A stretch of 64,000 nucleotides of DNA from Treponema_C sp050320395 (lineage in GTDB: Bacteria > Spirochaetota > Spirochaetia > Treponematales > Treponemataceae): assembly GCF_050320395.1 (NCBI RefSeq), contig NZ_CP144459.1, positions 2,666,001 to 2,730,000 of the forward strand. The letters are read 5' to 3'. Below, piece by piece: positions 52,192 to 60,369 of the stretch (positions are counted from its first letter, which is position 1; the number at the start of each line of letters is the position of its first letter). A model generated the notes under the pieces. It was not told the DNA's origin, searched no databases, and was given only the letters and a program-made list of their open reading frames with translations. A program made the translations under genes and the position numbers.

Positions 52192-53733
52192 TTACAAAGC
52201 CATACCGCCGATTATCTTTATGCGGCCGTCGACTTTCGGTACAATGGGCTGAACCAAAGTTTGCACATAATCGATTACGACATCGCTTAAAAGCATCGAG
52301 GTATTAAACGTTTCCGTCGCTTCCTTAAAAACAAGGTAACCGTCGCCGCCTCCTGCAAGATAATCGTTTACGGCTATCTTATAAGAGCGCGAAAAATCAA
52401 TGGGCTTCCCTCCTATCGTTACATCCTGTATTTTACCCGCATCGTAATTAAGCGTCATTTTAACTTCTTTGGAAACCTGTGCAAAGGCTCCGGCTCCCTG
52501 CGGAATCGTTCCTATAAAATCGAACAATTTAACGACATCCGCGCCCTTCAGTGTTACAACGTAAACGCGGTTTTCAAAGGGTAAAACCGTTAAAATATCT
52601 TCACGAGTAACGTCTCCTTCGGGCAAGTGAGTGCGGATATTGCCGCCGTTGGTTATCGCAAAGTCGACGGGAACGCCGATTGAAGCAAGATACGCGGTTT
52701 GCGCATCGCATACCAAATTGCCCAAAGCGATTTCTTTTTTGCGGCTCAGCTTGCTTCCGAACTCGAATTCGGCGGCGGTTTTTATAACAACCTCTTTTAA
52801 GCTCGCATCGGCCTTTTCTTTATAGGGTTTAAGTAAGGCGATGATTTCAGGATCGGGCGGAAAGGCGGCCGTAGTAATTTCAACGGGAGTCCAATCGAAG
52901 GAAATTAAAGCCCCGTTTTTTACGGTTATGCGGCCTCTTCCCATAAATTTACCCCATTCATTGGCCGAAACGATGTAGGTATTGCCGACACGCACCGGTT
53001 TTTCGAATTTTGCATGGGAGTGACCGTCGATAAATAAATCGATACCGGGAACGCTTTCGGCTATCATAAGAGAAGTAGTGTGGTCTTCCGATTCCTTTAT
53101 GTTGCCGACGTGCCCGACAACAATAACGATATCGCACTTTTTTTTGTTCCGCAATTCCGCAACTATTTTACGGGCAGCTTCAATTTCGTCGATAAAGGTA
53201 AGGCTTTTATCGGGCTGGGCGATAACCTGAGTGCGCAGTGTGGTAAGTCCCATAATGCCGACGCGGAAACCTTCAAAATCCTTGATGATATAGGGCTTTA
53301 CAAAATACGAACTCCCCTTTTTTATGTTTGCCGAAATCCACGGAAATTCCGACCATGAAATTTGCTTTTCCAATTTTTCCAATGTCGAATCGAATTCGTG
53401 GTTACCCAGAGCAACCGCATCATAGCCGATTTTATTATAGGCACGGATATCCGGTTCTGCATGGAACATGTTTGACAATGCGCTTCCCGCATTCATATCG
53501 CCCGCATCCAAAACAAGGACGTTTTTTCCCGTATTCCGCACGCTCTTTATAAAGGTTGCCCGCTCGGCAAGACCTCCCTTCCCTTCTTTGGCAAGCGGAC
53601 TGCCGTGATGATCGTTTGTATGCAGCACGGTTAAAATATACTCGGCATTTGCATCCCGCCGGCGTGCGGTTGCACAACCGAACAACATAAAAATCGCCGC
53701 AAATACGGCAATTACCGAAAATGTTTTTCTCAT
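52192..53733 (-). CDS. UshA-type 5'-nucleotidase lipoprotein
   Basis: The 513-residue lipoprotein (lipobox MLFGC near residue 19) is a periplasmic or surface metallophosphoesterase releasing nucleosides from nucleotides. The catalytic domain shows VLHTNDHHG near residue 38, LDAGDMN, GNHEFD near 104 and GHSHAKF. The C-terminal 5'-nucleotidase domain carries TNGGNIRTHLPEGDVT near residue 390 and AVNDYLAGGGDGY. The frame opens at 53772, but the ATG at 53733 follows GAGGAGG and starts a clean signal peptide. It would supply nucleosides to the salvage enzymes deoC/cdd encoded next to it on the same strand. Confidence 0.92.
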   Translation of the reverse strand: MRKTFSVIAVFAAIFMLFGCATARRRDANAEYILTVLHTNDHHGSPLAKEGKGGLAERATFIKSVRNTGKNVLVLDAGDMNAGSALSNMFHAEPDIRAYNKIGYDAVALGNHEFDSTLEKLEKQISWSEFPWISANIKKGSSYFVKPYIIKDFEGFRVGIMGLTTLRTQVIAQPDKSLTFIDEIEAARKIVAELRNKKKCDIVIVVGHVGNIKESEDHTTSLMIAESVPGIDLFIDGHSHAKFEKPVRVGNTYIVSANEWGKFMGRGRITVKNGALISFDWTPVEITTAAFPPDPEIIALLKPYKEKADASLKEVVIKTAAEFEFGSKLSRKKEIALGNLVCDAQTAYLASIGVPVDFAITNGGNIRTHLPEGDVTREDILTVLPFENRVYVVTLKGADVVKLFDFIGTIPQGAGAFAQVSKEVKMTLNYDAGKIQDVTIGGKPIDFSRSYKIAVNDYLAGGGDGYLVFKEATETFNTSMLLSDVVIDYVQTLVQPIVPKVDGRIKIIGGMAL

Positions 53734-53754
53734 ACTCACGCCTCCTCTAGGATA

Positions 53755-53783
53755 ATTATACAACGTATTCATAGCAGCGTAAA
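53755..53783 (-). promoter_or_regulatory. promoter of the 5'-nucleotidase gene
   Basis: On the minus strand TTTACG (53778-53783) and TATAAT (53755-53760) are 17 bases apart, 21 bases from the start codon. Confidence 0.7.
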
Positions 53784-53829
53784 GGAGATTTTCGGCGTAT
53801 CGGAAAAAAGTGTTCGCTAAGAAAATCGC

Positions 53830-53858
53830 TTGCTAAATAGTACGATTTATAGTATTAT
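53830..53858 (+). promoter_or_regulatory. promoter of the Phd/RelE toxin-antitoxin pair
   Basis: TTGCTA (53830-53835) and TATTAT (53853-53858) with a 17-base spacer. Two direct TAGTA copies lie across the spacer and the -10, possibly part of the antitoxin's operator. Confidence 0.6.
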
Positions 53859-53878
53859 TTATAAAAGAGGACATTGTA

Positions 53879-54136
53879 ATGGATATGACAATTACGGCAA
53901 ACGATTTAAAAGTTCGGGGAGTAAATCTTATCGACTCGGTTGTTGAAAAAAATCACAATGCAATTATTACCGTTCACGGAAAAGAAAAATATGTTGTTTT
54001 AAAAATTGACGATTATAACCGTATGCGGGAATTGGAACTTGAAGCCGCCATTCGGGAATCAAAGGCCGACCTTGCAGCAGGCAGGTTTTATACGGACGGA
54101 GTGGAAGCTCATATTGAAAGAGTAACGAATGTATAA
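53879..54136 (+). CDS. Phd/YefM-type antitoxin
   Basis: The 85-residue protein begins with the Phd/YefM DNA-binding segment (TITANDLKVRGVNLIDSVVEKN), continues with AIITVHGKEKYVVLKIDDYNRMRELELE, and ends in a flexible tail that would cover the toxin. It is followed by a RelE-type toxin gene that overlaps it by eight bases. The start has AAAGAGG upstream; MDM leaves the exact start uncertain by two codons. Confidence 0.85.
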   Translation: MDMTITANDLKVRGVNLIDSVVEKNHNAIITVHGKEKYVVLKIDDYNRMRELELEAAIRESKADLAAGRFYTDGVEAHIERVTNV

Positions 54137-54395
54137 ATTGATTTTTACCGAGTCCTATGAAAAAAGAGCGCGAGCCTTTTTAAAAAAACACGGTAATTTA
54201 AAAAATCAGTATGAAAAAACGCTTCAGCTTTTGGAATTAAACCCCTATCATCCGTCATTGCGCCTTCATAAATTTTCGGAATTATTTTCCGTGTCGATTA
54301 ATATGCAGTACAGAATAGCGATTGATTTTCAAATCAATGAAAAAGAAATTATCCCTATCGATGTCGGAAGTCATAAAACAATTTATAAGAGCTGA
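54129..54395 (+). CDS. RelE/YafQ-type toxin
   Basis: The 88-residue protein has the RelE/ParE fold signature: KLIFTESYEKRARAFLKKH at the start, SLRLHKFS in the middle and YRIAIDFQINEKEIIPIDVGSHKTIY at the end. Such toxins cut mRNA on the ribosome. The arrangement (antitoxin first, eight-base overlap) is the canonical type II layout. No other partner or transposon is near. Confidence 0.9.
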   Translation: MYKLIFTESYEKRARAFLKKHGNLKNQYEKTLQLLELNPYHPSLRLHKFSELFSVSINMQYRIAIDFQINEKEIIPIDVGSHKTIYKS

Positions 54396-54401
54396 CTTCT
54401 T

Positions 54402-55238
54402 CTACCAACCTAAAATATCTTTGCGGTGGGCACGGCCGACGTGTTCAATGTTTTCGGCAAGCGAAAGAGAACTGTGCGACCTTTCTTTTAAATCGATTAA
54501 AAAGCGGTTCATCGAAAAATGCTGATAGACAAACACCTGCGACGCACAGCCGGATTTTCTCTCGGACGGTGCAGATACTGAAATCGGCGCAGGTGCAGCC
54601 CGTGCGGAACATTCGGCATAGGCCGCATTTAAAGCATCGCGGTACACCGAAAAAAGGCCGCGCTCGCGAAGTTCGGCATAACCGATAAGCCAAAGCTTGC
54701 AGGGGTTTCCCGTATCATCGGCCTCGTACAATGCGCGGTGCAGGCGGACGGTTGCGCGGGCAAGCCGGATTTGGCTTTCCTCTATAATTTCGGCAAAAAG
54801 GGGATTGCCTTCTTTGATGATGAGTGCAAGCTCCTTTGTTTTTGCCGTATGAAGGGGCGTTTTATTCAATATGAGTACGTTTTTGCGAAAATCGATGTTC
54901 AGCTCCGGATTTTTACGGAAAAACCCGTCGGCGATTTTCCCCGATTGGCCGACCAGATAGCGGCGGTTACGCGCAAGCTGCTCGTCTTTTCCGGGATTGT
55001 CGCCGATTAAAATAATGCGTATATCGTCCGTCTTTTGAATGTCGTCGAGCGCGCTGTTATACACGAGAGGCGTGTCCAAAGAATAGAGCGGAACGCCGTC
55101 CCTGTCCGCCGCCCTTTTTTGAAGGCTTTGCAGTTGGTCAAGGAGTCCCGCCTCTTCGATTTGAGCCTGCCACGCGCTCACCTGTGATTTAAAATCGGTT
55201 TTAAATTCCTGCAAAGCGCGCCATTGTGCGTCGTTCAT
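54402..55238 (-). CDS. uracil-DNA glycosylase superfamily-like protein
   Basis: The 278-residue protein is probably a member of the UDG superfamily. IILIGDNPGKDEQLARNRRYLVG near residue 75 resembles the GEAPGxxE/PFVG motif of family 4-type enzymes, and QVFVYQHFSMNRF near residue 235 holds a histidine in the position of the catalytic loop. It differs from classical Ung, and the cysteines expected for the [4Fe-4S] family are absent. It could remove uracil or another base, or have lost activity. It converges with the RelE-type gene, with six bases between their ends. Confidence 0.6.
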   Translation of the reverse strand: MNDAQWRALQEFKTDFKSQVSAWQAQIEEAGLLDQLQSLQKRAADRDGVPLYSLDTPLVYNSALDDIQKTDDIRIILIGDNPGKDEQLARNRRYLVGQSGKIADGFFRKNPELNIDFRKNVLILNKTPLHTAKTKELALIIKEGNPLFAEIIEESQIRLARATVRLHRALYEADDTGNPCKLWLIGYAELRERGLFSVYRDALNAAYAECSARAAPAPISVSAPSERKSGCASQVFVYQHFSMNRFLIDLKERSHSSLSLAENIEHVGRAHRKDILGW

Positions 55239-55280
55239 AGTATGTGCAAATTGAACCTTATTCAGCTTTCCGCACGCGGA

Positions 55281-56006
55281 TTACTTAAACTCAAACACAA
55301 CCTTGACGGTAACCGACACTTCCGTTTCGCCGGGTGTAATCGGGGTCGAAACGGCGCTTGTCTTCATAGCTCTTTCTTCAAGGGCATAATCGGCCGAATT
55401 GCGGTAAGCCGAATGATTTTGGTATTCTTCGATAAAAAGCGCTTTACCGAGTTTTTTACCTGATGCCTTGCTTAAGGTTTCGGCCGCATTTTGTGCGTGT
55501 AAAAAAGCCTGCTTACGCGCTTGTTCGTATGCCGTCGATGTGTCATTCGCATAAAACGAAATATCCGAAAGCTCGTTTGCTCCGGCCTGTAAAGCCGCAT
55601 CGATGATTTTTCCCGTCTGCGCAATGTCGCGCACGGTAACGGTCAGGTTATTGCTTACGCGGTAACCGCGAAATTCGTTTGTACCCGTGTTTGAATTATA
55701 GCGCGATTGACGGTATACGCTGTAGTCGCGTGTCGCCGTATCTTCTGCGGCGATTCCCGCTTTTTGAACGGCCTTTATAACGGCGTCCATAAGTTCGGCG
55801 TTTTTTAAAGCGGCTTGGGCGGCTTCGTTGTCTTCGGTAACCACGGCAAGGCGTATGCGCGCCGTATCCGGCTTAATGCTTACAATACCCGTTCCCGTAA
55901 CCTGTACACCCGTGTTTTCAGGTTTTGACGCGGCAAAAAGCATAGTACCCGCAAGCACAAATGCAAGGCTCATTGCACTGATTTTTAACAGTCCGTATTT
56001 TTTCAT
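55281..56006 (-). CDS. secreted SIMPL (DUF541) domain protein
   Basis: The 241-residue protein has a signal peptide (MKKYGLLKISAMSLAFVLAGTMLFAASKP) and a SIMPL domain: VQVTGTGIVSIKPDTARIRLAV at the start, TATRDYSVYRQ near residue 100, and VSNNLTVTVRDIAQTGKIIDAAL following. SIMPL proteins assemble into periplasmic rings, and their function is unclear (oxidative-stress links are reported). The frame opens at 56039, but the ATG at 56006 follows CGGAGGT and begins the signal peptide. No operon partner is obvious. Confidence 0.9.
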   Translation of the reverse strand: MKKYGLLKISAMSLAFVLAGTMLFAASKPENTGVQVTGTGIVSIKPDTARIRLAVVTEDNEAAQAALKNAELMDAVIKAVQKAGIAAEDTATRDYSVYRQSRYNSNTGTNEFRGYRVSNNLTVTVRDIAQTGKIIDAALQAGANELSDISFYANDTSTAYEQARKQAFLHAQNAAETLSKASGKKLGKALFIEEYQNHSAYRNSADYALEERAMKTSAVSTPITPGETEVSVTVKVVFEFK

Positions 56007-56082
56007 ATAACCTCCGATACAGTATAAACACTTGAGCATACAAAAGGCTACAAAAATCGGCAGGTCTCGGAAGAAAGGCTGT

Positions 56083-57495
56083 CTACAGTGAAAAAGTTTC
56101 TCCGTATTTTACGATGTCGACGTCGTTGTAGCCGTTTGTGTTCAGGTAATTTAAAAAGGTTTCCTGAACCCCCTTTTCTCCGTGTACCATAAAGATTTTT
56201 TTAAGGCGTGAGGTGTCGATACTGTCGAGCCATTCTTTACATTCCGCATAGTCGGCGTGGGCACTGAAGGCGGCGATACGGTGAACTTCGGCATTCACCT
56301 TGTACCATTCGCCCATTATGCGCACCTCTTTGTGTCCGTCGGCTATGCGGCGGCCGAGGGTATTTTCCGCCATGTAACCGACAATCAGCACCGTGTTTTC
56401 GCTTTGTGAAATATTGTTTGCAAGATGATGAACCACCCGGCCGGCTTCACACATACCGTCGGCGGAAATGATAATCATGGGGCCGCTTTTTTTATTCAAG
56501 AGTTTCGACTCGTCAACGTTGGTAATAAACGACAGGGCATTAAAACCGAAGGGGTTTTTGTGGTGGGTTAAAAAAGCGTTGAAGGTTTCCTGATCGTAAC
56601 ATTCCGGGTGTATTTGAAAAATGCTTGTGGCATTGGTCGCCATCGGAGAATCCACATAAATCGGAATTTCGGGAATTCGCTTTTTATCGACCAGCAAATG
56701 AAAGTAGTATACAAGCTCCTGGGTGCGTTCTATGGCAAAGGCGGGGATGATGATTTTTCCCTTTGTTGCAACCGCACGGCGTACAACCTGCTCCAATTCA
56801 TTCATTGCAATATCGGAACCTTCGTGCAGGCGGTCTCCGTAGGTGCTTTCCAAAAAAATGTAGTCGGGGGCGGGAATATTCGTGTCGGGGTCGCGGATAA
56901 TAGCCTTATTTTTCCGGCCCAAATCGCCCGTATATGCAATGCGGATATCGCCGCCTTTTTGATTTTTTATCGTTACCATCGCTATGGCCGAACCGAGAAT
57001 ATGACCGGCGTCAAAAAATTCCAATTCAACATCGGGGGCGATATACATTTTACGCTGATATGAGAGGGCGACAAACTGATTGGCGGTGAGCACAACGTCT
57101 TTTTCGTTAAAAAGAGGCTGCCAGGTAAAGGTTTCCTTTTTTTTGGCGGCCTGTTTGCGCAAATATTCGGCATCGCGGGCTTGAATGCGGGCGCTGTCCA
57201 TCATAATAAGGTTTGCCAAGTCTCTGGTTGCGCCCGTCGAATAGATATTGCCGCGGAAGCCCTTTTTTACCGCTAAGGGTAAGAGGCCGCAGTGGTCGAA
57301 ATGGGCGTGAGTTAAAATAACCGCTTCCAGTTTATCCGCGGGAACATCGAATCTGCGGTTTTTTTCATCGGCTTCTTTACGTTTTCCCTGAAAAGCTCCG
57401 CAGTCAACCATAAAAGGGCGGCCGTCAACTTCAAAGATATGCTTTGAGCCTGTTACTTCCTGCGCGGCTCCTAACGAATACAGCGAAACACTCAT
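56083..57495 (-). CDS. MBL-fold/beta-CASP ribonuclease-like protein
   Basis: The 470-residue cytoplasmic protein carries the metallo-beta-lactamase zinc signature ILTHAHFDHCGLLP near residue 60, other ligands in GHILGSA and AYTGDLGRKN, a beta-CASP insert (IFLESTYGDRLH, IIPAFAIERTQELVYYF, VDSPMATNAT), and an RNA-specificity (RMMBL) end: VHRIAAFSAHADYAECKEWLD and IFMVHGEKGVQETFLNYL. The family includes the RNA-end nuclease CPSF73 and bacterial homologues, so RNA processing is the likely role. It is divergent from the patatin gene, with 85 bases between starts. Confidence 0.9.
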   Translation of the reverse strand: MSVSLYSLGAAQEVTGSKHIFEVDGRPFMVDCGAFQGKRKEADEKNRRFDVPADKLEAVILTHAHFDHCGLLPLAVKKGFRGNIYSTGATRDLANLIMMDSARIQARDAEYLRKQAAKKKETFTWQPLFNEKDVVLTANQFVALSYQRKMYIAPDVELEFFDAGHILGSAIAMVTIKNQKGGDIRIAYTGDLGRKNKAIIRDPDTNIPAPDYIFLESTYGDRLHEGSDIAMNELEQVVRRAVATKGKIIIPAFAIERTQELVYYFHLLVDKKRIPEIPIYVDSPMATNATSIFQIHPECYDQETFNAFLTHHKNPFGFNALSFITNVDESKLLNKKSGPMIIISADGMCEAGRVVHHLANNISQSENTVLIVGYMAENTLGRRIADGHKEVRIMGEWYKVNAEVHRIAAFSAHADYAECKEWLDSIDTSRLKKIFMVHGEKGVQETFLNYLNTNGYNDVDIVKYGETFSL

Positions 57496-57545
57496 ACATA
57501 TATAGTAACATCAAAAACCGCTTTTTGCAACGCAGCTTTTTACCC

Positions 57546-57575
57546 TTTACAGAAACCGTATCTTTTTCATATAAT
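57546..57575 (+). promoter_or_regulatory. promoter placing the transcript start at the patatin start codon
   Basis: TTTACA (57546-57551) and TATAAT (57570-57575) are 18 bases apart. The ATG at 57581 is only five bases behind the -10, so the mRNA would be leaderless. No Shine-Dalgarno is present. Confidence 0.6.
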
Positions 57576-57580
57576 TCCGT

Positions 57581-59929
57581 ATGACGTTCAAACGAAAACA
57601 TCACATCGCCTTGTGCGCCCTTTTACTTTGTGCCGTCCTCATACCTGCCGCGGAACTGCAGCAAAAAAGACCGAGCGTAGCCTTGGTTCTTGCAGGAGGC
57701 GGGGCACGCGGTTTTGTACATATTCCTTTTTTAGAACTCATAGATGAATTGGGCATTCCCGTCGATATGATTGTCGGAACCAGTGCGGGCGCCATTATCG
57801 GCGGTTTGTATTGTGCAGGATATACACCGAGTGAAATCCGTGATTCGGTACTCTATCTGGATTGGACCGATATATTCCGCAACGATAATTTTTCTCCGTT
57901 TGAACATGCCTTAAACGAACACGGAATTCCGGCAAACCCTCTCGCTTTAAAACTCGGCGCGGATTTTTCCCTTAATTTAGGCAAGGGAATTCTTACCGGT
58001 CAAAAGGCCTTTGATCAATTAAAAAGTCTGACGGTCAAAATACCTTCATATATCGATTTTGACAGTTTGCCTGTTTCGTTCCGTGCCGCTTCAACGGACT
58101 TACTGAGCGGCGAGTTAGTTATTTTTGAACAGGGCGATTTAACCGAAGCAATGCGTGCTAGCATGAGCATTCCCGGTTTTTTTGAACCCTTTGACATCGA
58201 CGGCCGTCAGTATATTGACGGCAGTGTACGCGATAATTTTCCCGTCAAAGCGGCAAAGAATCTCGGTTATGATATTATCATCGGTATCGAAATCTCAAAC
58301 CCGCTTAAAAAAGAGAGCGGAGACCTCGACTCCAGCCCGCTGAAGGTTCTCGAACAGATGACTTCAATGCAGCAGGTTATACGCGGAAAAGAGGATTACA
58401 AACTCACCGATTTGACTATGTTTCCGGATATCCGCGATTTTTCGATGCTCGATTATCTTCGTGCCGAAGAAATTTATAACCGCGGCAAAGCGGAAGCCGA
58501 GCGCTACAGGGGCGCTCTATCGGAGTTGAAAAAAAAGATTTTTTCCCTATCGGATGAATCCGCCGAAAAAAAGCAAAACTCCGAACCGGAAGAAAATCAA
58601 ACCTTCATCTTTATTGAAGAAAATAAAAATAATCGGCAAAAGAGTATTTATGCAAATCTGCCCTATGCCTGTCCCGACACCTTGATTTTAAAAGGCTGTA
58701 AACAATCCGACAAACATTATATAGAACACTTGTTTACGCGTATGGCGGGTAAACCCTTTACAAAAGAAGCCTGGCACCGTCTGAGTGCGGCCGTAATAGA
58801 TACGGGTAATTACACTGCAGCGGTTCCCCGAATCGACGTGCGCGGCGGCAAAAACGTACTTGAGCTGTACTTACATCAAAAACCCGATGAAAACGGTTTG
58901 CTTTTGCAAAGCTTGAATTTTGCAGGAACGGCAAGTTCGGCATCATCGGCCGTTCTTACCCTGTCTACAGCCTTACAATTCAGAGGTTTAAGCGGAACCG
59001 GTTCGGCTTTGTCTTTAAAGATATCTTATGTAAACAATACCGCTTTGGAATTTTTGTTTTTCCGGCCTTTGGGACCTAAAGCTTTTTTTCAAACCGAAGT
59101 TTCGGTATCGCATGAACCCGAATTTTTTTCAAGCAATTTCGACTTTCATCCGGCAGGCGGCAGCCTTATACGACGCGCGGGCTTGGAAACCGGAGTCGGT
59201 ATTTTATTCAATCAGCGCCACACACTTTTAAATAAGGCCGGTCTATATTGGCTCGACACACGTCAAGCGGTACCGGAACACAGTCCTTGGCTCTTTGATG
59301 CCTACAATAAAACCGGCTTTGATTTTGCGGCGGAACTTTCAACATGTTACACATTCAGCAATTTAAACTACCGCACCTTTCCGACACGCGGCTTTTTTTC
59401 GGCGACGCAGCCTTCGGCGGTTTTTCCCTTGGGCGGCGATTATAAGACCGCCGCCTTTGAGCGTATAACAACGGACTTTACCGCCGCAATTCCGCTTTCA
59501 TCCCGTATAACGGTTTTATGCAGTCTTTTTGCAGGAAGCAGCCCTTCGGAGCTGCTAAAAAAAGTGCCTTCTCTGATTCCCGTGTACGGTTTTAATTTAA
59601 AAGACAGAATGTTTTTTCCCCATGTTACGGCAAAACGGAAATTCGGTGTACACAAGGCGTCTGCGTCCTTGAGCCTTCAAATTCAGCCTTGGGAACAGCT
59701 TACCGTTTTGGGCGGACAGATATTTTTTTCGGTCAACGGGGCTGTCGGCGACGTATGGCCGGATTACGAAAGTTTTTTATACAAACCCGATTTGGCATGG
59801 CGTGCTTCAGCCGGAGCGGGACTGCGCATAAAAGATATGTTCGGCATGAGAGTCTGCGCCGGTGCGGGAAATTCGGACGGTAAAATATCGCCCTTTATTT
59901 CCTGCGATTTCGGCAATATCCTGTATTAA
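57581..59929 (+). CDS. patatin-like phospholipase with outer-membrane barrel (PlpD/FplA type)
   Basis: The 782-residue protein has a signal peptide, a patatin lipase domain, a POTRA-like linker and a 16-strand-type BamA-like barrel. Patatin hallmarks are GGGARGFVH near residue 35, the nucleophile motif GTSAGAIIGG near 66 and the DG dyad in YIDGSVRDNFPV near 210. The POTRA-like stretch is about residues 350-440, and the barrel ends in strand ISCDFGNILY with an aromatic last residue, as in outer-membrane beta signals. Type Vd autotransporters place the lipase on the cell surface, as FplA in fusobacteria. The gene is preceded directly by a promoter and no ribosome site. Confidence 0.88.
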   Translation: MTFKRKHHIALCALLLCAVLIPAAELQQKRPSVALVLAGGGARGFVHIPFLELIDELGIPVDMIVGTSAGAIIGGLYCAGYTPSEIRDSVLYLDWTDIFRNDNFSPFEHALNEHGIPANPLALKLGADFSLNLGKGILTGQKAFDQLKSLTVKIPSYIDFDSLPVSFRAASTDLLSGELVIFEQGDLTEAMRASMSIPGFFEPFDIDGRQYIDGSVRDNFPVKAAKNLGYDIIIGIEISNPLKKESGDLDSSPLKVLEQMTSMQQVIRGKEDYKLTDLTMFPDIRDFSMLDYLRAEEIYNRGKAEAERYRGALSELKKKIFSLSDESAEKKQNSEPEENQTFIFIEENKNNRQKSIYANLPYACPDTLILKGCKQSDKHYIEHLFTRMAGKPFTKEAWHRLSAAVIDTGNYTAAVPRIDVRGGKNVLELYLHQKPDENGLLLQSLNFAGTASSASSAVLTLSTALQFRGLSGTGSALSLKISYVNNTALEFLFFRPLGPKAFFQTEVSVSHEPEFFSSNFDFHPAGGSLIRRAGLETGVGILFNQRHTLLNKAGLYWLDTRQAVPEHSPWLFDAYNKTGFDFAAELSTCYTFSNLNYRTFPTRGFFSATQPSAVFPLGGDYKTAAFERITTDFTAAIPLSSRITVLCSLFAGSSPSELLKKVPSLIPVYGFNLKDRMFFPHVTAKRKFGVHKASASLSLQIQPWEQLTVLGGQIFFSVNGAVGDVWPDYESFLYKPDLAWRASAGAGLRIKDMFGMRVCAGAGNSDGKISPFISCDFGNILY

Positions 59930-59933
59930 AATA

Positions 59934-59962
59934 TTTACATTTTCGGCATTTGCGTATATAAT
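59934..59962 (+). promoter_or_regulatory. promoter of the hydrogenase maturation operon
   Basis: TTTACA (59934-59939) and TATAAT (59957-59962) with a 17-base spacer. Transcription should begin near 59969, giving a 5' leader of about 135 bases. Confidence 0.75.
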
Positions 59963-59971
59963 AATTTTATC

Positions 59972-60074
59972 TGACACAAAGAAGCGGACGACAAAGGCTT
60001 CTGCATGAAAGATACCTTCAATTTTTTTTCATCCTGCGTACCCCGTGCGGTATCTTTCAGTGAATTTCGTGTCA
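59972..60074 (+). ncRNA. candidate structured leader (three-way junction) of the maturation operon
   Basis: Three helices nest: a closing helix TGACAC(AAA) at 59972-59980 with (TTT)C-GTGTCA at 60065-60074; a hairpin AGAAGC/GCTTCT at 59980-59985 and 59997-60002; and an 11-base-pair perfect hairpin TGAAAGATACC (60006-60016) with 60049-60059. A run of eight T residues lies inside the loop of the third helix. The structure ends about 16 bases before the ribosome site. It matches no riboswitch consensus I can recall. The base pairing is seen in the sequence; a regulatory role is inference. Confidence 0.5.
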
Positions 60075-60102
60075 TACAAAAACGTTTTGAAAGAGGTTCC
60101 GT

Positions 60103-60369
60103 ATGGAAACACGGGTTGCGGTTATGAGCGTTATCGTCGAAAATCCCGATTCGGTAGCGATGCTGAATGAGCTTTTACACGAATACAGCTCCTATATCAT
60201 CGGCAGGATGGGAATCCCCTACCGCGAAAAAAACATCAATATTATCAGCATTGCCCTCGACGCTCCGCAAAATACGCTTTCAAGCCTTGCGGGAAAAATC
60301 GGCAATTTAAACGGTGTGAGCGTAAAGACGGCCTATTCCAGCGTCATCGGTACGGATACAAAAAAGTGA
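60103..60369 (+). CDS. TM1266-type iron-only hydrogenase system regulator (ACT-like)
   Basis: The 88-residue protein matches the small ferredoxin-like/ACT proteins (TM1266 family) that accompany [FeFe] hydrogenase maturases. Recognisable segments are RVAVMSVIVENPDSVAMLNELLHEYSSYIIGRMGIPYREKNINIISIAL, with the GRMG motif in the middle, and SLAGKIGNLNGVSVKTAYS at the end. A ligand-binding or regulatory role is assumed from context. The stop overlaps the GTG start of hydE by four bases. The start has AAAGAGG upstream, and it is the first gene after the structured leader. Confidence 0.85.
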   Translation: METRVAVMSVIVENPDSVAMLNELLHEYSSYIIGRMGIPYREKNINIISIALDAPQNTLSSLAGKIGNLNGVSVKTAYSSVIGTDTKK

